Assembly: GCF_007741475.1 (NCBI RefSeq)
Contig: NZ_CP036261.1
Location: forward strand, 248,001-312,000
Source: Rosistilla ulvae
Lineage (GTDB): Bacteria > Planctomycetota > Planctomycetia > Pirellulales > Pirellulaceae
Length of the DNA stretch: 64,000 nt
Direction of reading: 5' to 3'
Shown piece by piece: positions 26,108 to 35,832 of this stretch. Under the pieces are notes generated by a model that was given only the letters and a program-made list of their open reading frames with translations, made no database searches and was not told where the DNA came from. The position numbers and the translations under genes were made by a program. Position 1 is the stretch's first letter, and each line of letters opens with the position of its first letter.

Positions 26108-27619
26108 CTAATAAGTCGAACTAGAGTGCCCGCACTGGAGGGTGTCGGGAACGTCTGCATCCAACGGGCAGTCCGCGAATTGCAATTCGGTGCGATCCGG
26201 CAGGGCGTGCTGATTGGTCGGTTGAGTTGCCGATGCCCCGATGTCGGTTTCTCGAGCAGCAAGTTCGCGGCGAAAGACCGCCGTAAACCAAAACCTCGAT
26301 CCAACGCCCGGTTCGCTCTCCACGCCGATCTGTCCCCCCAACGCATCGACGATCGATTTGCTGATCGACAATCCAAGTCCTGACCCGCCGTATTTGCGGC
26401 GAATCGATCCATCGACCTGAGAGAACGATTGAAACAACCGATCCAATCGGTTGCGGGGGATTCCGATCCCGGTGTCCTGGATCGAAAATAGTAGCGCGAC
26501 CCGATCGGCCGACGCTTCTTGAACTTCCACCCGCAACGCGACCTCACCACACTCGGTGAACTTGAGCGCGTTGCCCATTAGATTGACAAGCACCTGCTGA
26601 AGGCGGTCGCTGTCACCCTCGAGATGTCGCGGCGCCGAACTGTCCAAGTGGCATCGTAGCTGGACGTCTTTCTCCTGCAGTCGCAGCGGCATGCCAGCCA
26701 TCACATCGTCCAGCAATTGTCGTAGATCGAAAGGCTGTTCGTCTAACTCCATCCGACCCGATTCAAGTTTGGAAAAGTCGAGGATGTCGTTGATCAATCG
26801 CAATAAAAGAGTTCCACTGCTTCGGCACGCGTTGACAAACCGACGTTGTCGATCGCTCAACTGCGAATCGGCCAACAACTCTGTCATTCCGATCACGCCA
26901 TTAAGGGGCGTGCGCAGTTCATGGCTCATGCTGGCCAAAAACTCTCCTTTGACACAATTCGCCTCTTCGGCCGCCCGTCGGGCTTCGTCCAACTGTACGG
27001 TGTGGAATGCCAACGCATGCATTTCGCGAACGCTTTGTCGAATCGTGATCAGCAAAACGAGGTCTTCGAACAACACCCATGCGGCGTGTTCCGTCCATCG
27101 CCACGGCGACGTGTTGGCGACTCCGAAGACCGATTCAGGCCACCAGATGCCGCGAATGGCATGATCGGCGATCATTACCAACGTCGCCAGCACGAGCACT
27201 TTCCAGTCGCGGTAGGCGGCCAGGAATGCAAGCGAAACAAAGATATGGAAGTGTGTCTCGATCCGGCCTCCGGTGACATGAATTAACAGGCACGAGAACA
27301 ACAACTGGCTAGCGGCGACGACAAACCGGGTGCTCAATCGTCCGGGCTTCAACAGCGCCATCGCGATGGGAAGGCTGGCCAGCAGTCCTCCGCCGAAGAT
27401 CGCCATCAATACATGCGGATGCGGCGCACTTTGCATCCCATCCCAGGTGCGCGGCGAAAACCAGCAGGCCGCGATGATTATTGCAGCCCACTGCAGAACC
27501 ATCAGGCCGGCGAACATGCGGTCGGTGCGTCGATAGATCGCCAACGCGTGCCGCTGGAAATGGACGTGTTGGGAGCGTCGGAACCTTTGCTCGCGAATCG
27601 ATTGCGTCGGGTGGATCAT
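26108..27619 (-). CDS. sensor histidine kinase with six-helix membrane sensor, no receiver
   Basis: 503 residues. About six membrane helices span residues 35-195 and include GGRIETHFHIF (117-127), AYRDWKV and DHAIRGIWWPESVFG. I recognise this as a membrane sensor module shared with some chemoreceptors and cyclases, with no known ligand. The kinase core follows: His233 in SMSHELRTP, then DTGIGIP and GSGLGLS. The core is a close paralogue of the cores at 20091-24092 and 28474-31890 ([12 protein letters not shown]). Unlike those it ends shortly after the HATPase, with no receiver. Its ATG overlaps the stop of the thioredoxin-like gene (ATGA), so the two are translationally coupled. Confidence 0.92.
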   Translation of the reverse strand: MIHPTQSIREQRFRRSQHVHFQRHALAIYRRTDRMFAGLMVLQWAAIIIAACWFSPRTWDGMQSAPHPHVLMAIFGGGLLASLPIAMALLKPGRLSTRFVVAASQLLFSCLLIHVTGGRIETHFHIFVSLAFLAAYRDWKVLVLATLVMIADHAIRGIWWPESVFGVANTSPWRWTEHAAWVLFEDLVLLITIRQSVREMHALAFHTVQLDEARRAAEEANCVKGEFLASMSHELRTPLNGVIGMTELLADSQLSDRQRRFVNACRSSGTLLLRLINDILDFSKLESGRMELDEQPFDLRQLLDDVMAGMPLRLQEKDVQLRCHLDSSAPRHLEGDSDRLQQVLVNLMGNALKFTECGEVALRVEVQEASADRVALLFSIQDTGIGIPRNRLDRLFQSFSQVDGSIRRKYGGSGLGLSISKSIVDALGGQIGVESEPGVGSRFWFTAVFRRELAARETDIGASATQPTNQHALPDRTELQFADCPLDADVPDTLQCGHSSSTY

Positions 27620-28359
27620 CGGTTAGACTCCCTCGTCGGCAATGTCGAACTTGTCAACCGCAGCGATGCGGGCGGGGATAACAACTTGCATCCGAAAGCC
27701 GGTTGGACCACGCACATGTCGCGATCGGGGTGGGGGTGGTGTGTGGCATCGTGTTGGGTCAGTAGAGTCCGCAACCAACCTCCAGCCCGGCTTTCTCCAG
27801 CCTGGCCGCGCGCGGTCGTTACGCCGCCCGAAAAAAGTTGTTTGCCGGCGGGATCGAACAGCATCACCGTTCCGCTGGTGTTGACGCCAAACCGTGCGCA
27901 CTCGATACCTTGATGGTCGGGTACCAGTGTCGAATTAGGCAGGGTTTGTGCCCGTTGATTCAGCCGGCTGTCGCGCCAGTCAGACGGTTCGTTGGTCGGC
28001 ATGCTGGCGACGATCAAAGTGTTCGGCAGCGGGCTGGATTGGGTTGCCACCGCAGACAAGATTTTCTGTAATTCGCCGACCGTGGCCTCGCTGCATGAAC
28101 ATTTCGGATGCAGAAACAGCACAAGCGTTGGCGACTGATCCGCCAGCGGAAGCGATGACTGCGAAGGCCAATTGGCGACATCTTGGCTGAGATTGCTAGG
28201 GTTGGTTCGCAGGCCATAGTCGGTTATCCAAGCGAAACATCCGGCAACCGCGACCAACCAGCCAATCGTTACCAAGAACCAGGTCCGACGCGTTTGGGGC
28301 GACAAACATAGAACCGATCGATCTGCGGCCAGTGGGCCGTCGACTGTGGTTTTGAGCAT
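27616..28359 (-). CDS. membrane-anchored thioredoxin-like (redoxin) protein
   Basis: 247 residues. One membrane helix lies at about 27-46, followed by a predicted extracytoplasmic domain: PTLVLFLHPKCSCSEATVGEL with Cys87 and Cys89 in a C-x-C arrangement at the start of the first helix, as in redoxin folds. A variable middle, GVNTSGTVMLFDPAGKQLF (the cis-Pro strand region), and a Cys/His-containing tail complete it. It is not a classical CxxC thioredoxin. A role in sensing or transmitting periplasmic redox state is inferred from position only: the stop overlaps the start of a membrane sensor kinase (ATGA). It is preceded 114 bases upstream by the ethylene-receptor-like hybrid kinase on the same strand. 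Confidence 0.8.
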   Translation of the reverse strand: MLKTTVDGPLAADRSVLCLSPQTRRTWFLVTIGWLVAVAGCFAWITDYGLRTNPSNLSQDVANWPSQSSLPLADQSPTLVLFLHPKCSCSEATVGELQKILSAVATQSSPLPNTLIVASMPTNEPSDWRDSRLNQRAQTLPNSTLVPDHQGIECARFGVNTSGTVMLFDPAGKQLFSGGVTTARGQAGESRAGGWLRTLLTQHDATHHPHPDRDMCVVQPAFGCKLLSPPASLRLTSSTLPTRESNR

Positions 28360-28473
28360 TGTTCGTCTCGAATGTTTTGAAAGGGAAGCGTGCCGTTTCT
28401 ATGAAAAACGATCGTACGTCGGGGCGAGAACGCTTGGCATTGGCAAGCGTCGCAGGTTCTCTGCCGCTATGGG

Positions 28474-31400
28474 TTATGCCAGTTCGCTGGGACTCTCGCC
28501 GCAAACGGTTGCTGCGGGCAAGGTGGGCTGGGGGATCGGCGGCGCCAGCGGCCAGTTGGTAAGTGCCGCCGGTTGGCTGTCGCATTGAGGGGCGTCGCAG
28601 TTTCCCAACGCAGCGCGTTGTGAGCGCTTATCTGCCAGTTCCAACATGCTTTGCGTGACCGCGTTCAGATGCGCCGGATTGAAAGGTTTGGAGACATAAT
28701 CATCCATCCCTGCGTGCAGGCACCGTTCGCGATCGCCTTGAACCGCATTGGCGGTCAACGCGACGATCGCCGGCGAATATCCGATCCGTCCGTCGGCTTC
28801 GCGTTTGCGGATTTCATGTGTCGCGGTAAACCCGTCCATGATTGGCATTTGGCAATCCATCAGGATCACGCTGTAACGCTTCGATTCGACTGCTTGCAAT
28901 GCTTCAACGCCGTTTTCGACGATGTCACATGTAAAGCCGCCTCGCGAAAGGATCTCCCGTGCGAACAACTGGTTGGTCGCATTGTCTTCGGCCAGCAGGA
29001 TTCGCGTCGCGGTTTTGGCCTCGTCTCGCTGTTGTTCCTGCTGCACAATATTGTTCGCGACGGCAACCTCGCGTTTGTTGGGGCCGCGGCAGAATTGGTC
29101 GACCAACGCATCGAGCAGGTGGGATTGGCCAACGGGTTTCGCTAGGCAGCGTTCGTATTGATCGGCATCGATCCTCGCGTCGCGATCGGGCGATCCGTTC
29201 ACGAACAGTGGAACCGGGGCGTTGTTCTGTCGGCGATGTTCCTGGAGGTGTTCGATCAACCGGCCATCGCAATCGCTGAAGATCGCATCGTCGGCGAGGA
29301 CCAGGTCGTAGGGTTGGCCGGTTCCGGAGCCGCGTTCCAGGCGTCGTTTTGCGAGTTCAGTTGTCGCCACAGGGTCGACGTGGATCTCCCAGTTACGGAA
29401 AAACTGGGCCAGCATTTTCCGTGCTGCCGGTTGGGGTTCGATCAGTAGGACGCGGAGATTCGACAGTCGTCCGAGCGACCAATCTTGCGTCGAATCGGGA
29501 GCTTCTTCGCTGTGTCGAAACGTGACGGTGAACCAAAACTTCGATCCAACCCCCTCGGTGCTCTCGACGCCGATCTGGCCGCCCAATGCGTCGACGATCG
29601 CTTTGCTGATCGAAAGCCCCAGTCCCGATCCACCGTATTTGCGACTGATCGAACTGTCGACCTGGGAAAACGATTTGAACAACCTGTCCAATCGGTCTTG
29701 CGGGATGCCGATTCCAGTGTCTTCGATGGAGAACCGGATCGTGGCTCGATCGTCGGTCAGTTTTTGCGGTTCAGCTCGCAGCGTGATCTGTCCCTCGTCG
29801 GTGAACTTCATCGCGTTGCCCAACAGATTGATCAACACTTGCCGCAGCCGATGGCTATCGCCGATCAGGTTCAGCGTGGTCGGGCTGTCGAGCATGTACA
29901 GCAACTCGACATTCTTGTCTTCCGATCGCAATGGGGTGCAGGCCATCACATCGTCGAGCAATTGCAAGAGGTCGAACGGATGTTCATCCAGTTCCAACCG
30001 GCCCGCTTCGACTTTGGTCAGGTCCAGAATGTCGCTGATCAGTGTCAGCAACGCGTTGCCGCTGCTTTGACATGCGGTCACGAAACGTCGTTGCCGGTCG
30101 TCCAGCGAGGAATCGGCCAACAATTCGGTCATTCCGATCACGCCGTTGAGCGGAGTCCGCAGTTCGTGGCTCATGCTGGCCAGGAATTCGCTCTTGGCAA
30201 CGCTTGCATCTTCGGCGGCTTTCTTGGCGGTCTGCAGTGCTTCTTCGGCCTGCTTTCGCTCGGTGATATCGCGGACCGAGACGGTCAGCAGATGCGACCC
30301 GCTCAGCCCCACCTCGGTCGTATTAAACTCCAGCGGGAACGTGCTGCCGTCGCGACGCGTGCCGACGATCTCGCGCGTCTTGTTGTGTTCAGGAGGCAAC
30401 GGCCAGGTCATCAGCTTGCTCACGTTGGTGCCGATCAATTCCTTGTCGGTGAACCCGAAGATCCGTTCGACAGCCGAATTCACCATCCCGATCGTGCCGC
30501 ATCGGTCGATCGTCAAGATCCCGTCGAAAGCGGAATTTAAGATCGCGCGGGTCCTTTCGGATGATTCGCACAACGCTTTTTCAGCGTCCTTGCGGCGTTG
30601 GATATCCTCCACCACGCCGATCAAGTGCGACGGAGCGCCGCTGCTGTCGCGGACCAGCGATACCGTTGCGTTTACCCAGACCGGTGAGCCGTCTTTGCGG
30701 ATGTAGCGTTTTTCGGTCGAAAACGAATCACGCTGCCCCGCGATCGCTTGCTCCACTAAGTTCAAGCATTTGCCGAGGTCGTCGGGATGAGTCGCGTCTT
30801 GGAAGTAGCTGGCCAGCAGTTCTTGGCTGCTGTAGCCGAGGATTTTGCATATCCCTTCGTTGACGCGAATCCACCGCCCGTCGAGTGCTACGTGGGCGAT
30901 CCCCAAGGCGATCTTTTCGAACGTCATTCGGAAGTTGCTTTCGCTCGCCTGAAGCGTGTCGCGCTGGCGTTGAGCTTCGGTGCAATCGATGCAGACACCG
31001 ATGAACTTTTCTGGCTCTCCCTTGTCAGCGATATGTTTCCCTAAAACATGCACATAGTGGATCGAACCGTCGCGATGCACGACGCAGTGCGTGGTGTCGT
31101 AGTGAGTTCCCGATGCGATGCATTTGGCAACCTGAACGCCCACTTGTTCGTGTTCACTGGGGTGCAAGCAATCGAGGAAGGTTTGGTATTTGAAGGTGGT
31201 TGCTTCGGGATCGGTGTCGAAAAATTGACGCGTCTTGGCGTCCCAGTCCAGTTGGTCTTCGGTGATGTTCCATTCCCAGACTCCCAAGTTGCCCGCTTCG
31301 ATGGCGAAGTCCAGCTTCGTCATCCGACGCTGCAGCTGCCGGACCTGTTCGGCTTGGGACAATAGAGGACGCAGTTTCGGCATCAGGCAAGCCAAGGCGA

Positions 31401-31890
31401 TCAGCGTGCAGCAGGAGGCCAGTGTGGTCAGCGTCTCCAATGGTTGGGAGAGTCGATCGGCGGGCCACCATCCACGGCCGGTCTGCGCCAGGTGGCTGAG
31501 ACCACTCACCAGCATGAAGCCGGCAAAGATCCACAGCGCGCTGGAGACCGGACAGTCTTTGCGGCACAGCAGGTAGAAACCGAGGGTGGCTGGAATCGCG
31601 AGATAGGCTAAGAAAACCGAGAAGTCGGAAACTCGAGAGCGTCCGACAATGTTTGACGAACCGATGTTGGCAGTCGAATGGGCGACGAAATGGCATCCGC
31701 TCAAGCCGATCAAAGAATCGGGAAACAGCCCGGCGGCGCGCAATTCTCCCGCCATCGGCATCGCTGCCGTGGGGAGATCGAGATGCGATCGGTTGTGTTT
31801 TGCAGCAGCCCCGTCCGACGCAACTACGGCTGCTGCGTTCGCTAGGAACGCGGCAGCTAGGCACATGATGCCTGTGGTTTGTCTATTCAT
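28474..31890 (-). CDS. hybrid histidine kinase with ethylene-receptor-like membrane domain, three PAS, two receivers
   Basis: 1138 residues. A signal-like helix (1-25) is followed by a membrane domain (about 85-172) with [28 protein letters not shown] and [10 protein letters not shown]. It aligns with the three-helix ethylene-binding domain of plant ETR1: Asp89, Tyr96, Pro100, His133 and Cys160 match Asp25, Tyr32, Pro36, His69 and Cys99. Ser129 replaces the copper ligand Cys65. PAS domains lie at about 192-305, 312-435 and 440-545. His575 is in SMSHELRTP, and the HATPase has DTGIGIP and GSGLGLS. A degenerate receiver spans about 812-935. The canonical receiver (about 962-1085) has Asp1012 and Lys1068. 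It is first in a likely operon with the thioredoxin-like gene, a second kinase and the REC-Hpt protein. Confidence 0.92.
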   Translation of the reverse strand: MNRQTTGIMCLAAAFLANAAAVVASDGAAAKHNRSHLDLPTAAMPMAGELRAAGLFPDSLIGLSGCHFVAHSTANIGSSNIVGRSRVSDFSVFLAYLAIPATLGFYLLCRKDCPVSSALWIFAGFMLVSGLSHLAQTGRGWWPADRLSQPLETLTTLASCCTLIALACLMPKLRPLLSQAEQVRQLQRRMTKLDFAIEAGNLGVWEWNITEDQLDWDAKTRQFFDTDPEATTFKYQTFLDCLHPSEHEQVGVQVAKCIASGTHYDTTHCVVHRDGSIHYVHVLGKHIADKGEPEKFIGVCIDCTEAQRQRDTLQASESNFRMTFEKIALGIAHVALDGRWIRVNEGICKILGYSSQELLASYFQDATHPDDLGKCLNLVEQAIAGQRDSFSTEKRYIRKDGSPVWVNATVSLVRDSSGAPSHLIGVVEDIQRRKDAEKALCESSERTRAILNSAFDGILTIDRCGTIGMVNSAVERIFGFTDKELIGTNVSKLMTWPLPPEHNKTREIVGTRRDGSTFPLEFNTTEVGLSGSHLLTVSVRDITERKQAEEALQTAKKAAEDASVAKSEFLASMSHELRTPLNGVIGMTELLADSSLDDRQRRFVTACQSSGNALLTLISDILDLTKVEAGRLELDEHPFDLLQLLDDVMACTPLRSEDKNVELLYMLDSPTTLNLIGDSHRLRQVLINLLGNAMKFTDEGQITLRAEPQKLTDDRATIRFSIEDTGIGIPQDRLDRLFKSFSQVDSSISRKYGGSGLGLSISKAIVDALGGQIGVESTEGVGSKFWFTVTFRHSEEAPDSTQDWSLGRLSNLRVLLIEPQPAARKMLAQFFRNWEIHVDPVATTELAKRRLERGSGTGQPYDLVLADDAIFSDCDGRLIEHLQEHRRQNNAPVPLFVNGSPDRDARIDADQYERCLAKPVGQSHLLDALVDQFCRGPNKREVAVANNIVQQEQQRDEAKTATRILLAEDNATNQLFAREILSRGGFTCDIVENGVEALQAVESKRYSVILMDCQMPIMDGFTATHEIRKREADGRIGYSPAIVALTANAVQGDRERCLHAGMDDYVSKPFNPAHLNAVTQSMLELADKRSQRAALGNCDAPQCDSQPAALTNWPLAPPIPQPTLPAATVCGESPSELA

Positions 31891-32352
31891 TACGTCATTT
31901 ATTGTCTTAACGGCGAAAAATTATGGTCGACTCTGGGTCCAGCTTGCGCCATTGCAACCGACGCACAACAGACTGCCTGACGGCGGTTTGCAAATGCGGT
32001 TCGGAAAGCAGTGAATCAGTGCTTCGCTCAAAGCGGCCTATTTACTCTACGGTTACGACGAAGGGGGGGCGGGCCTGCGATCGACGGCAGCAGCCAGGGC
32101 AGGTGCCAACCGACAATCATCACAATCGAACGAACCGGTCCGTCGGAGCGTCGCAGTGTGAATCAAGGTCCTGGCAAAGATAGGACACGTTTAGTTGCGC
32201 CGTCGTAAACGGGCGCGTCAAAAAAGAAGGTCTGCGCCTAATACGCTCCCGATGACGGGCTTTGCTGTCCGCTGGAGGGGGCGGCGGGAAGCCATGTGTA
32301 TTGGAGAACAGCCGGTTGCCGCAGCGAGAAGAGTTTGCCGCAGCGAGAGTTT
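31891..32352. other. intergenic region upstream of the kinase operon
   Basis: This region lies between two leftward genes, so it should contain the promoter of the kinase operon. A 14-base direct repeat (TTGCCGCAGCGAGA) occurs at 32316-32329 and 32335-32348. No gene was seen. Confidence 0.45.
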
Positions 32353-32375
32353 GGAAAAGCGGCCGCCTTGGCGGC
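32353..32375 (-). terminator. likely trpE terminator
   Basis: On the minus strand GCCGCC and GGCGGC flank AA, followed by CGCTTTTCC, beginning 8 bases after the trpE stop codon. The stem is short but GC-rich, and the T-run is only four bases. Confidence 0.5.
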
Positions 32376-32383
32376 GCGGTCGA

Positions 32384-33889
32384 CTAAGAGTTCCGCTTGT
32401 TTGCGTTCAATCGAGAAAGAGTCAGGCTGATCGCGCGGACCATGCCTTTGGCTTTGTTAACCGTTTCTTCGTATTCCGCATCGGGATTGCTGTCGGCGAC
32501 GACGCCGCAGCCGGCTTGGACGTAGACCTTGTCGTTTTGCACGACCATCGTTCGCAGTGCGATGCAGGTATCCATGTTGCCGCGATAATCGATATAACCG
32601 ACGGCGCCGCCGTAGGGGCCGCGGCGATGCGGTTCCAGTTCGTCGATCACCTCCATCGCGCGAACCTTCGGGGCGCCCGAAACGGTTCCGGCGGGCAAGC
32701 AGGCTTTCAACGCATCAAACGCGTCCAGCCCGTCTCGCAATTCGCCGCGGACCTCGCTGCTGATGTGCATCACGTGGCTATACCGTTCGACTACCATCAC
32801 CTCCGTCAATTCGACGGTTCCGAATTTTGCAATCCGGCCGATGTCGTTGCGCCCCAGGTCGACAAGCATCACGTGTTCGGCGCGCTCCTTCGGATCCGAC
32901 AGCAGCTCTTCTTCTAGCGCCAGGTCCTCTTGTTCGGTGGCGCCGCGGCGGCGGGTGCCGGCCAATGGGCGGACCGTCACGACGCCGTCGACGACGCGCG
33001 TCATGATCTCGGGAGAGCAACCGATCAGGGTGCATTCGGGAGTCCGCATGTAGAACATGAACGGGCTTGGATTGACGACTCGCAGCGAGCGGTAGATCTC
33101 AAACGGATCGACCGACGTGTCGACAGCAAACCGCTGGCTGGGGACGACTTGAAAGATATCGCCGGCGCGGATGTATTCGCGGCACTTCTCGACCGCGTCG
33201 GCAAAACCTTCGCGAGTGAAGTTCGATGAGATATCGAGCTGCTCGTCGTGACTCTGTTCGACGTCGGCGGTTTCCAGGTGCGGCACCGGCCGCGACAGTT
33301 GGGCGACGGTTTCATCGATCCGTTGCTTGGCGTCGCGATAGGCTTCCGCGGGGGAATCAAAATCGGCGGGACGGGCGACGGCGACGATCGTCATCGTCTT
33401 GGTGACGTTGTCGAAAACGACCAAGGTGTGGTAGAAACCGAAATCGAGGTCGGGCAGCTGGCGATCGTCTTCGGGAGCGTTGGGAAGGTTTTCGACGTAA
33501 CGGACGACATCGTAGCCGGCGTATCCGATCGCTCCGCCGACAAAGGGAGGCAGATCGCCGGTGTCGGCAAAGGTCACGCCAGCCAAGTGTCCGCGGAATT
33601 CATCCAGCGGATCGTCGCAGGTTTTTGTTTCGCAAGCGTCGCCTCGCGTGATCGAGACCGATTGGCCGTGGGCGCAGAACCGCATGATCGGATCGACGGC
33701 GAGGAAACTGAAGCGGCCGACTTTCTCGCCGCCAATCACGCTTTCGAACAGACACGCACTGCGGCCGTTGTCCAACAGCCGAAAGGCGCTCACCGGCGTT
33801 AAGCTGTCGCTGAGCAGACGGCGGGAGACCGGGACCAGATCGTGGGTGCTGGCCAGATGGGTGAATTGATCTTCGTTGGGCGTATGCAT
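32384..33889 (-). CDS. trpE: anthranilate synthase component I (TrpE)
   Basis: 501 residues, the normal length. The chorismate-binding domain is complete: GDIFQVVPSQRF, NPSPFMFYMRT, GCSPEIMTR, RPLAGTRRRG, DLGRNDIGR, FDALKACLPAGTVSGAPK, GPYGGAVGY and QAGCGVVADS. The enzyme makes anthranilate from chorismate and ammonia or glutamine, the first step of tryptophan synthesis. An N-terminal LLxxGRSACLFES-like segment fits the tryptophan feedback site. The glutaminase partner (TrpG/PabA) is not in the window. PabB is the main alternative, but the overall pattern and length favour TrpE. The ATG at 33889 removes a non-conserved extension. Confidence 0.9.
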   Translation of the reverse strand: MHTPNEDQFTHLASTHDLVPVSRRLLSDSLTPVSAFRLLDNGRSACLFESVIGGEKVGRFSFLAVDPIMRFCAHGQSVSITRGDACETKTCDDPLDEFRGHLAGVTFADTGDLPPFVGGAIGYAGYDVVRYVENLPNAPEDDRQLPDLDFGFYHTLVVFDNVTKTMTIVAVARPADFDSPAEAYRDAKQRIDETVAQLSRPVPHLETADVEQSHDEQLDISSNFTREGFADAVEKCREYIRAGDIFQVVPSQRFAVDTSVDPFEIYRSLRVVNPSPFMFYMRTPECTLIGCSPEIMTRVVDGVVTVRPLAGTRRRGATEQEDLALEEELLSDPKERAEHVMLVDLGRNDIGRIAKFGTVELTEVMVVERYSHVMHISSEVRGELRDGLDAFDALKACLPAGTVSGAPKVRAMEVIDELEPHRRGPYGGAVGYIDYRGNMDTCIALRTMVVQNDKVYVQAGCGVVADSNPDAEYEETVNKAKGMVRAISLTLSRLNANKRNS

Positions 33890-34146
33890 TGCGTTTACCG
33901 AGGATTGGCGGAATTTGCTGTCATAGAGCGTCAGACCGCCTGGCGGGTTCGAGAGATTCGATTGAAGACTGATCGTGTAATTCGTCCCGGCCCCGTACAA
34001 TAGACAACGGCGAGGGCGAAATGCCGCCGGTCGCTACCAGCCGGTTGCGTTGGTTGACGGTTCAAGGGGGACAGTTAGAATCGGCAAGCCTGTTATTGCA
34101 GGTGATATCTTAATAAGGATGGTGTTTTGAGAAAGGCGTGTGAACA

Positions 34147-34668
34147 ATGAAGTGTCAACACTGCGAAAAGCCAGCGACCTTTCACATTACCGAATTGACC
34201 GAGCCAGGTGGGCCCCAGGTGATGCATCTTTGCGAAGAACACGCGCGGCATTATCTGTCTAAGGAGCAGTCGACTCCTACCAGCCTGGTTGCCGATCATC
34301 TGGAAAAGCAGCTGAAACTGGGGCAGACCGCTGAGGAGTTGGCGGAATTGGACCAACAGGAATGCCCGGTCTGTGGGATCACGTTCTATGAATTCCGCAA
34401 CGCCGGACGGCTGGGGTGTCCGTATGACTACACGGTCTTCCAGAAGGATCTCGAACCGCTGTTGATCAACATCCATGCGTCGCGCGAACATAAGGGGAAA
34501 CGCCCCACCCGCTTGGCTCCATCGGCCGATCGGCAAGCCGAATTGATTCAGCTGCGCCGCGAGATGGAGGAAGCGATCGAGAAGGAAAACTACGAGCGAG
34601 CCTCGGAGATTCGCGATCGCATTCGCACTTTGGAATCGGGTCAATCGGATACATCGAGCGATCTCTAA
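34147..34668 (+). CDS. mcsA: McsA-like UVR-motif zinc protein
   Basis: 173 residues. Two metal-binding clusters are visible: CQHCEK with HLCEEHA (residues 3-33), and CPVCG followed by GRLGCPYDY (about 73-99). The C-terminal UVR motif (about 138-170; LRREMEEAIEKENYERASEIRDRI, a UvrB/UvrC-type helical pair, shown as consensus features only) is typical of McsA. McsA activates the arginine kinase McsB in Firmicutes, where the pair controls CtsR and marks proteins for ClpCP. The gene is 21 bases upstream of mcsB, which supports the call. A GAGAAAGG box precedes the ATG. Confidence 0.9.
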   Translation: MKCQHCEKPATFHITELTEPGGPQVMHLCEEHARHYLSKEQSTPTSLVADHLEKQLKLGQTAEELAELDQQECPVCGITFYEFRNAGRLGCPYDYTVFQKDLEPLLINIHASREHKGKRPTRLAPSADRQAELIQLRREMEEAIEKENYERASEIRDRIRTLESGQSDTSSDL

Positions 34669-34689
34669 TCAATCACTGAAGGTACGCAC

Positions 34690-35781
34690 GTGGACATGGA
34701 TCCGAAGTTGGATGAATTGGCGGGACAATGCGGCGAATGGCTGCGCGGTACCGGGCCGGAATCGGATATTGTGATCAGCAGCCGGATTCGGCTGGCTCGC
34801 AATCTGGCCGGTTTTCCGTTCATCAAAAAATGTAGCCCCGAAGACCGCCAAGCGATCGAACGGACCGTGCGGGGCAAGATGGAAAAATTGGCCCAGTGGA
34901 AAGATGTCCGCTATCTGATGGTCGACGATCTTTCGGAGGTCGACCGCCAATTCCTCGTCGAACGCCAATTGATCAGCCGCGAGCTGGCCGATTCCGAAGG
35001 GGCGCGAGCCGTTGCGATCGATCCCGGAGAACAGTTCAGCGTGATGATCAACGAAGAGGATCATCTGCGGATGCAGGTCATGCACAGCGGCCTCAGTTTG
35101 CAAGAGGCGTGGCAGACGGTCAACGCCTTGGACGATCTGATCGAAGGCGAGATCACGTATGCGTTTCACTCCAAGTTTGGCTATCTGACAGCCTGTCCGA
35201 CCAACGCTGGGACCGGCCTGCGGGTGAGCGTGATGCTGCATCTGCCAGCGCTTGTGATCACCCGTCAGATCGACAAGGTTTTCCGCAGCCTGCAAAAGAT
35301 CAGCGTGACGGTTCGCGGTCTGTACGGCGAGGGATCGCAATATATGGGCGATTTCTACCAGGTCAGCAATCAAATCACGTTGGGGCGCAGCGAAGAAGAA
35401 TTGGTCCAACAGGTGAGCGAAGTGATCCCGGTGTTGATCGATTACGAACGACGGGCGCGGCGATTTTTGGTCGAAGAGAGCGAGCAGGATCTGCACGACG
35501 ATGTCAGTCGGGCCCGCGGGATTTTGACCACGGCCAAGAAGATCAGCAGTGAAGAGACGATGCACTATCTGTCGAAGGTCCGGATGGGGATCAATCTGGG
35601 GCTGATCGACGACCTGCCGATCACGACGATTAATAAGTTGTTTATCCACACCCAGCCGGCGCACCTGCAGAAACTCCGCGGCCGCACGCTTGGTTCGGCC
35701 GACCGGAACGTCGAACGGGCCTCTTATCTGCAGCGTCATTTAAGCGATAGTGGTTCCAACGGCGCGGCGGAACTAAACTAA
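34690..35781 (+). CDS. mcsB: protein arginine kinase McsB
   Basis: 363 residues, the usual McsB length. Phosphagen-kinase-fold motifs are present: VISSRIRLARNLAGFPF near residue 28, the conserved EDHLRMQ loop at about 118, FGYLTACPTNAGTGLRVSV and VRGLYGEGS. McsB phosphorylates arginine side chains using ATP, tagging proteins for Clp degradation. It uses a GTG start at 34690 with AAGG seven bases upstream. An in-frame ATG at 34696 is the alternative. It follows mcsA directly. Neither ctsR nor clpC, the usual Firmicute companions, is next to it. clpX occurs 26 kb away. Confidence 0.93.
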   Translation: MDMDPKLDELAGQCGEWLRGTGPESDIVISSRIRLARNLAGFPFIKKCSPEDRQAIERTVRGKMEKLAQWKDVRYLMVDDLSEVDRQFLVERQLISRELADSEGARAVAIDPGEQFSVMINEEDHLRMQVMHSGLSLQEAWQTVNALDDLIEGEITYAFHSKFGYLTACPTNAGTGLRVSVMLHLPALVITRQIDKVFRSLQKISVTVRGLYGEGSQYMGDFYQVSNQITLGRSEEELVQQVSEVIPVLIDYERRARRFLVEESEQDLHDDVSRARGILTTAKKISSEETMHYLSKVRMGINLGLIDDLPITTINKLFIHTQPAHLQKLRGRTLGSADRNVERASYLQRHLSDSGSNGAAELN

Positions 35782-35832
35782 AGCAGGTAACGTCCGCTCC
35801 CCCCTTCCGTACCGGCCACCTCTCCTCTGCGC

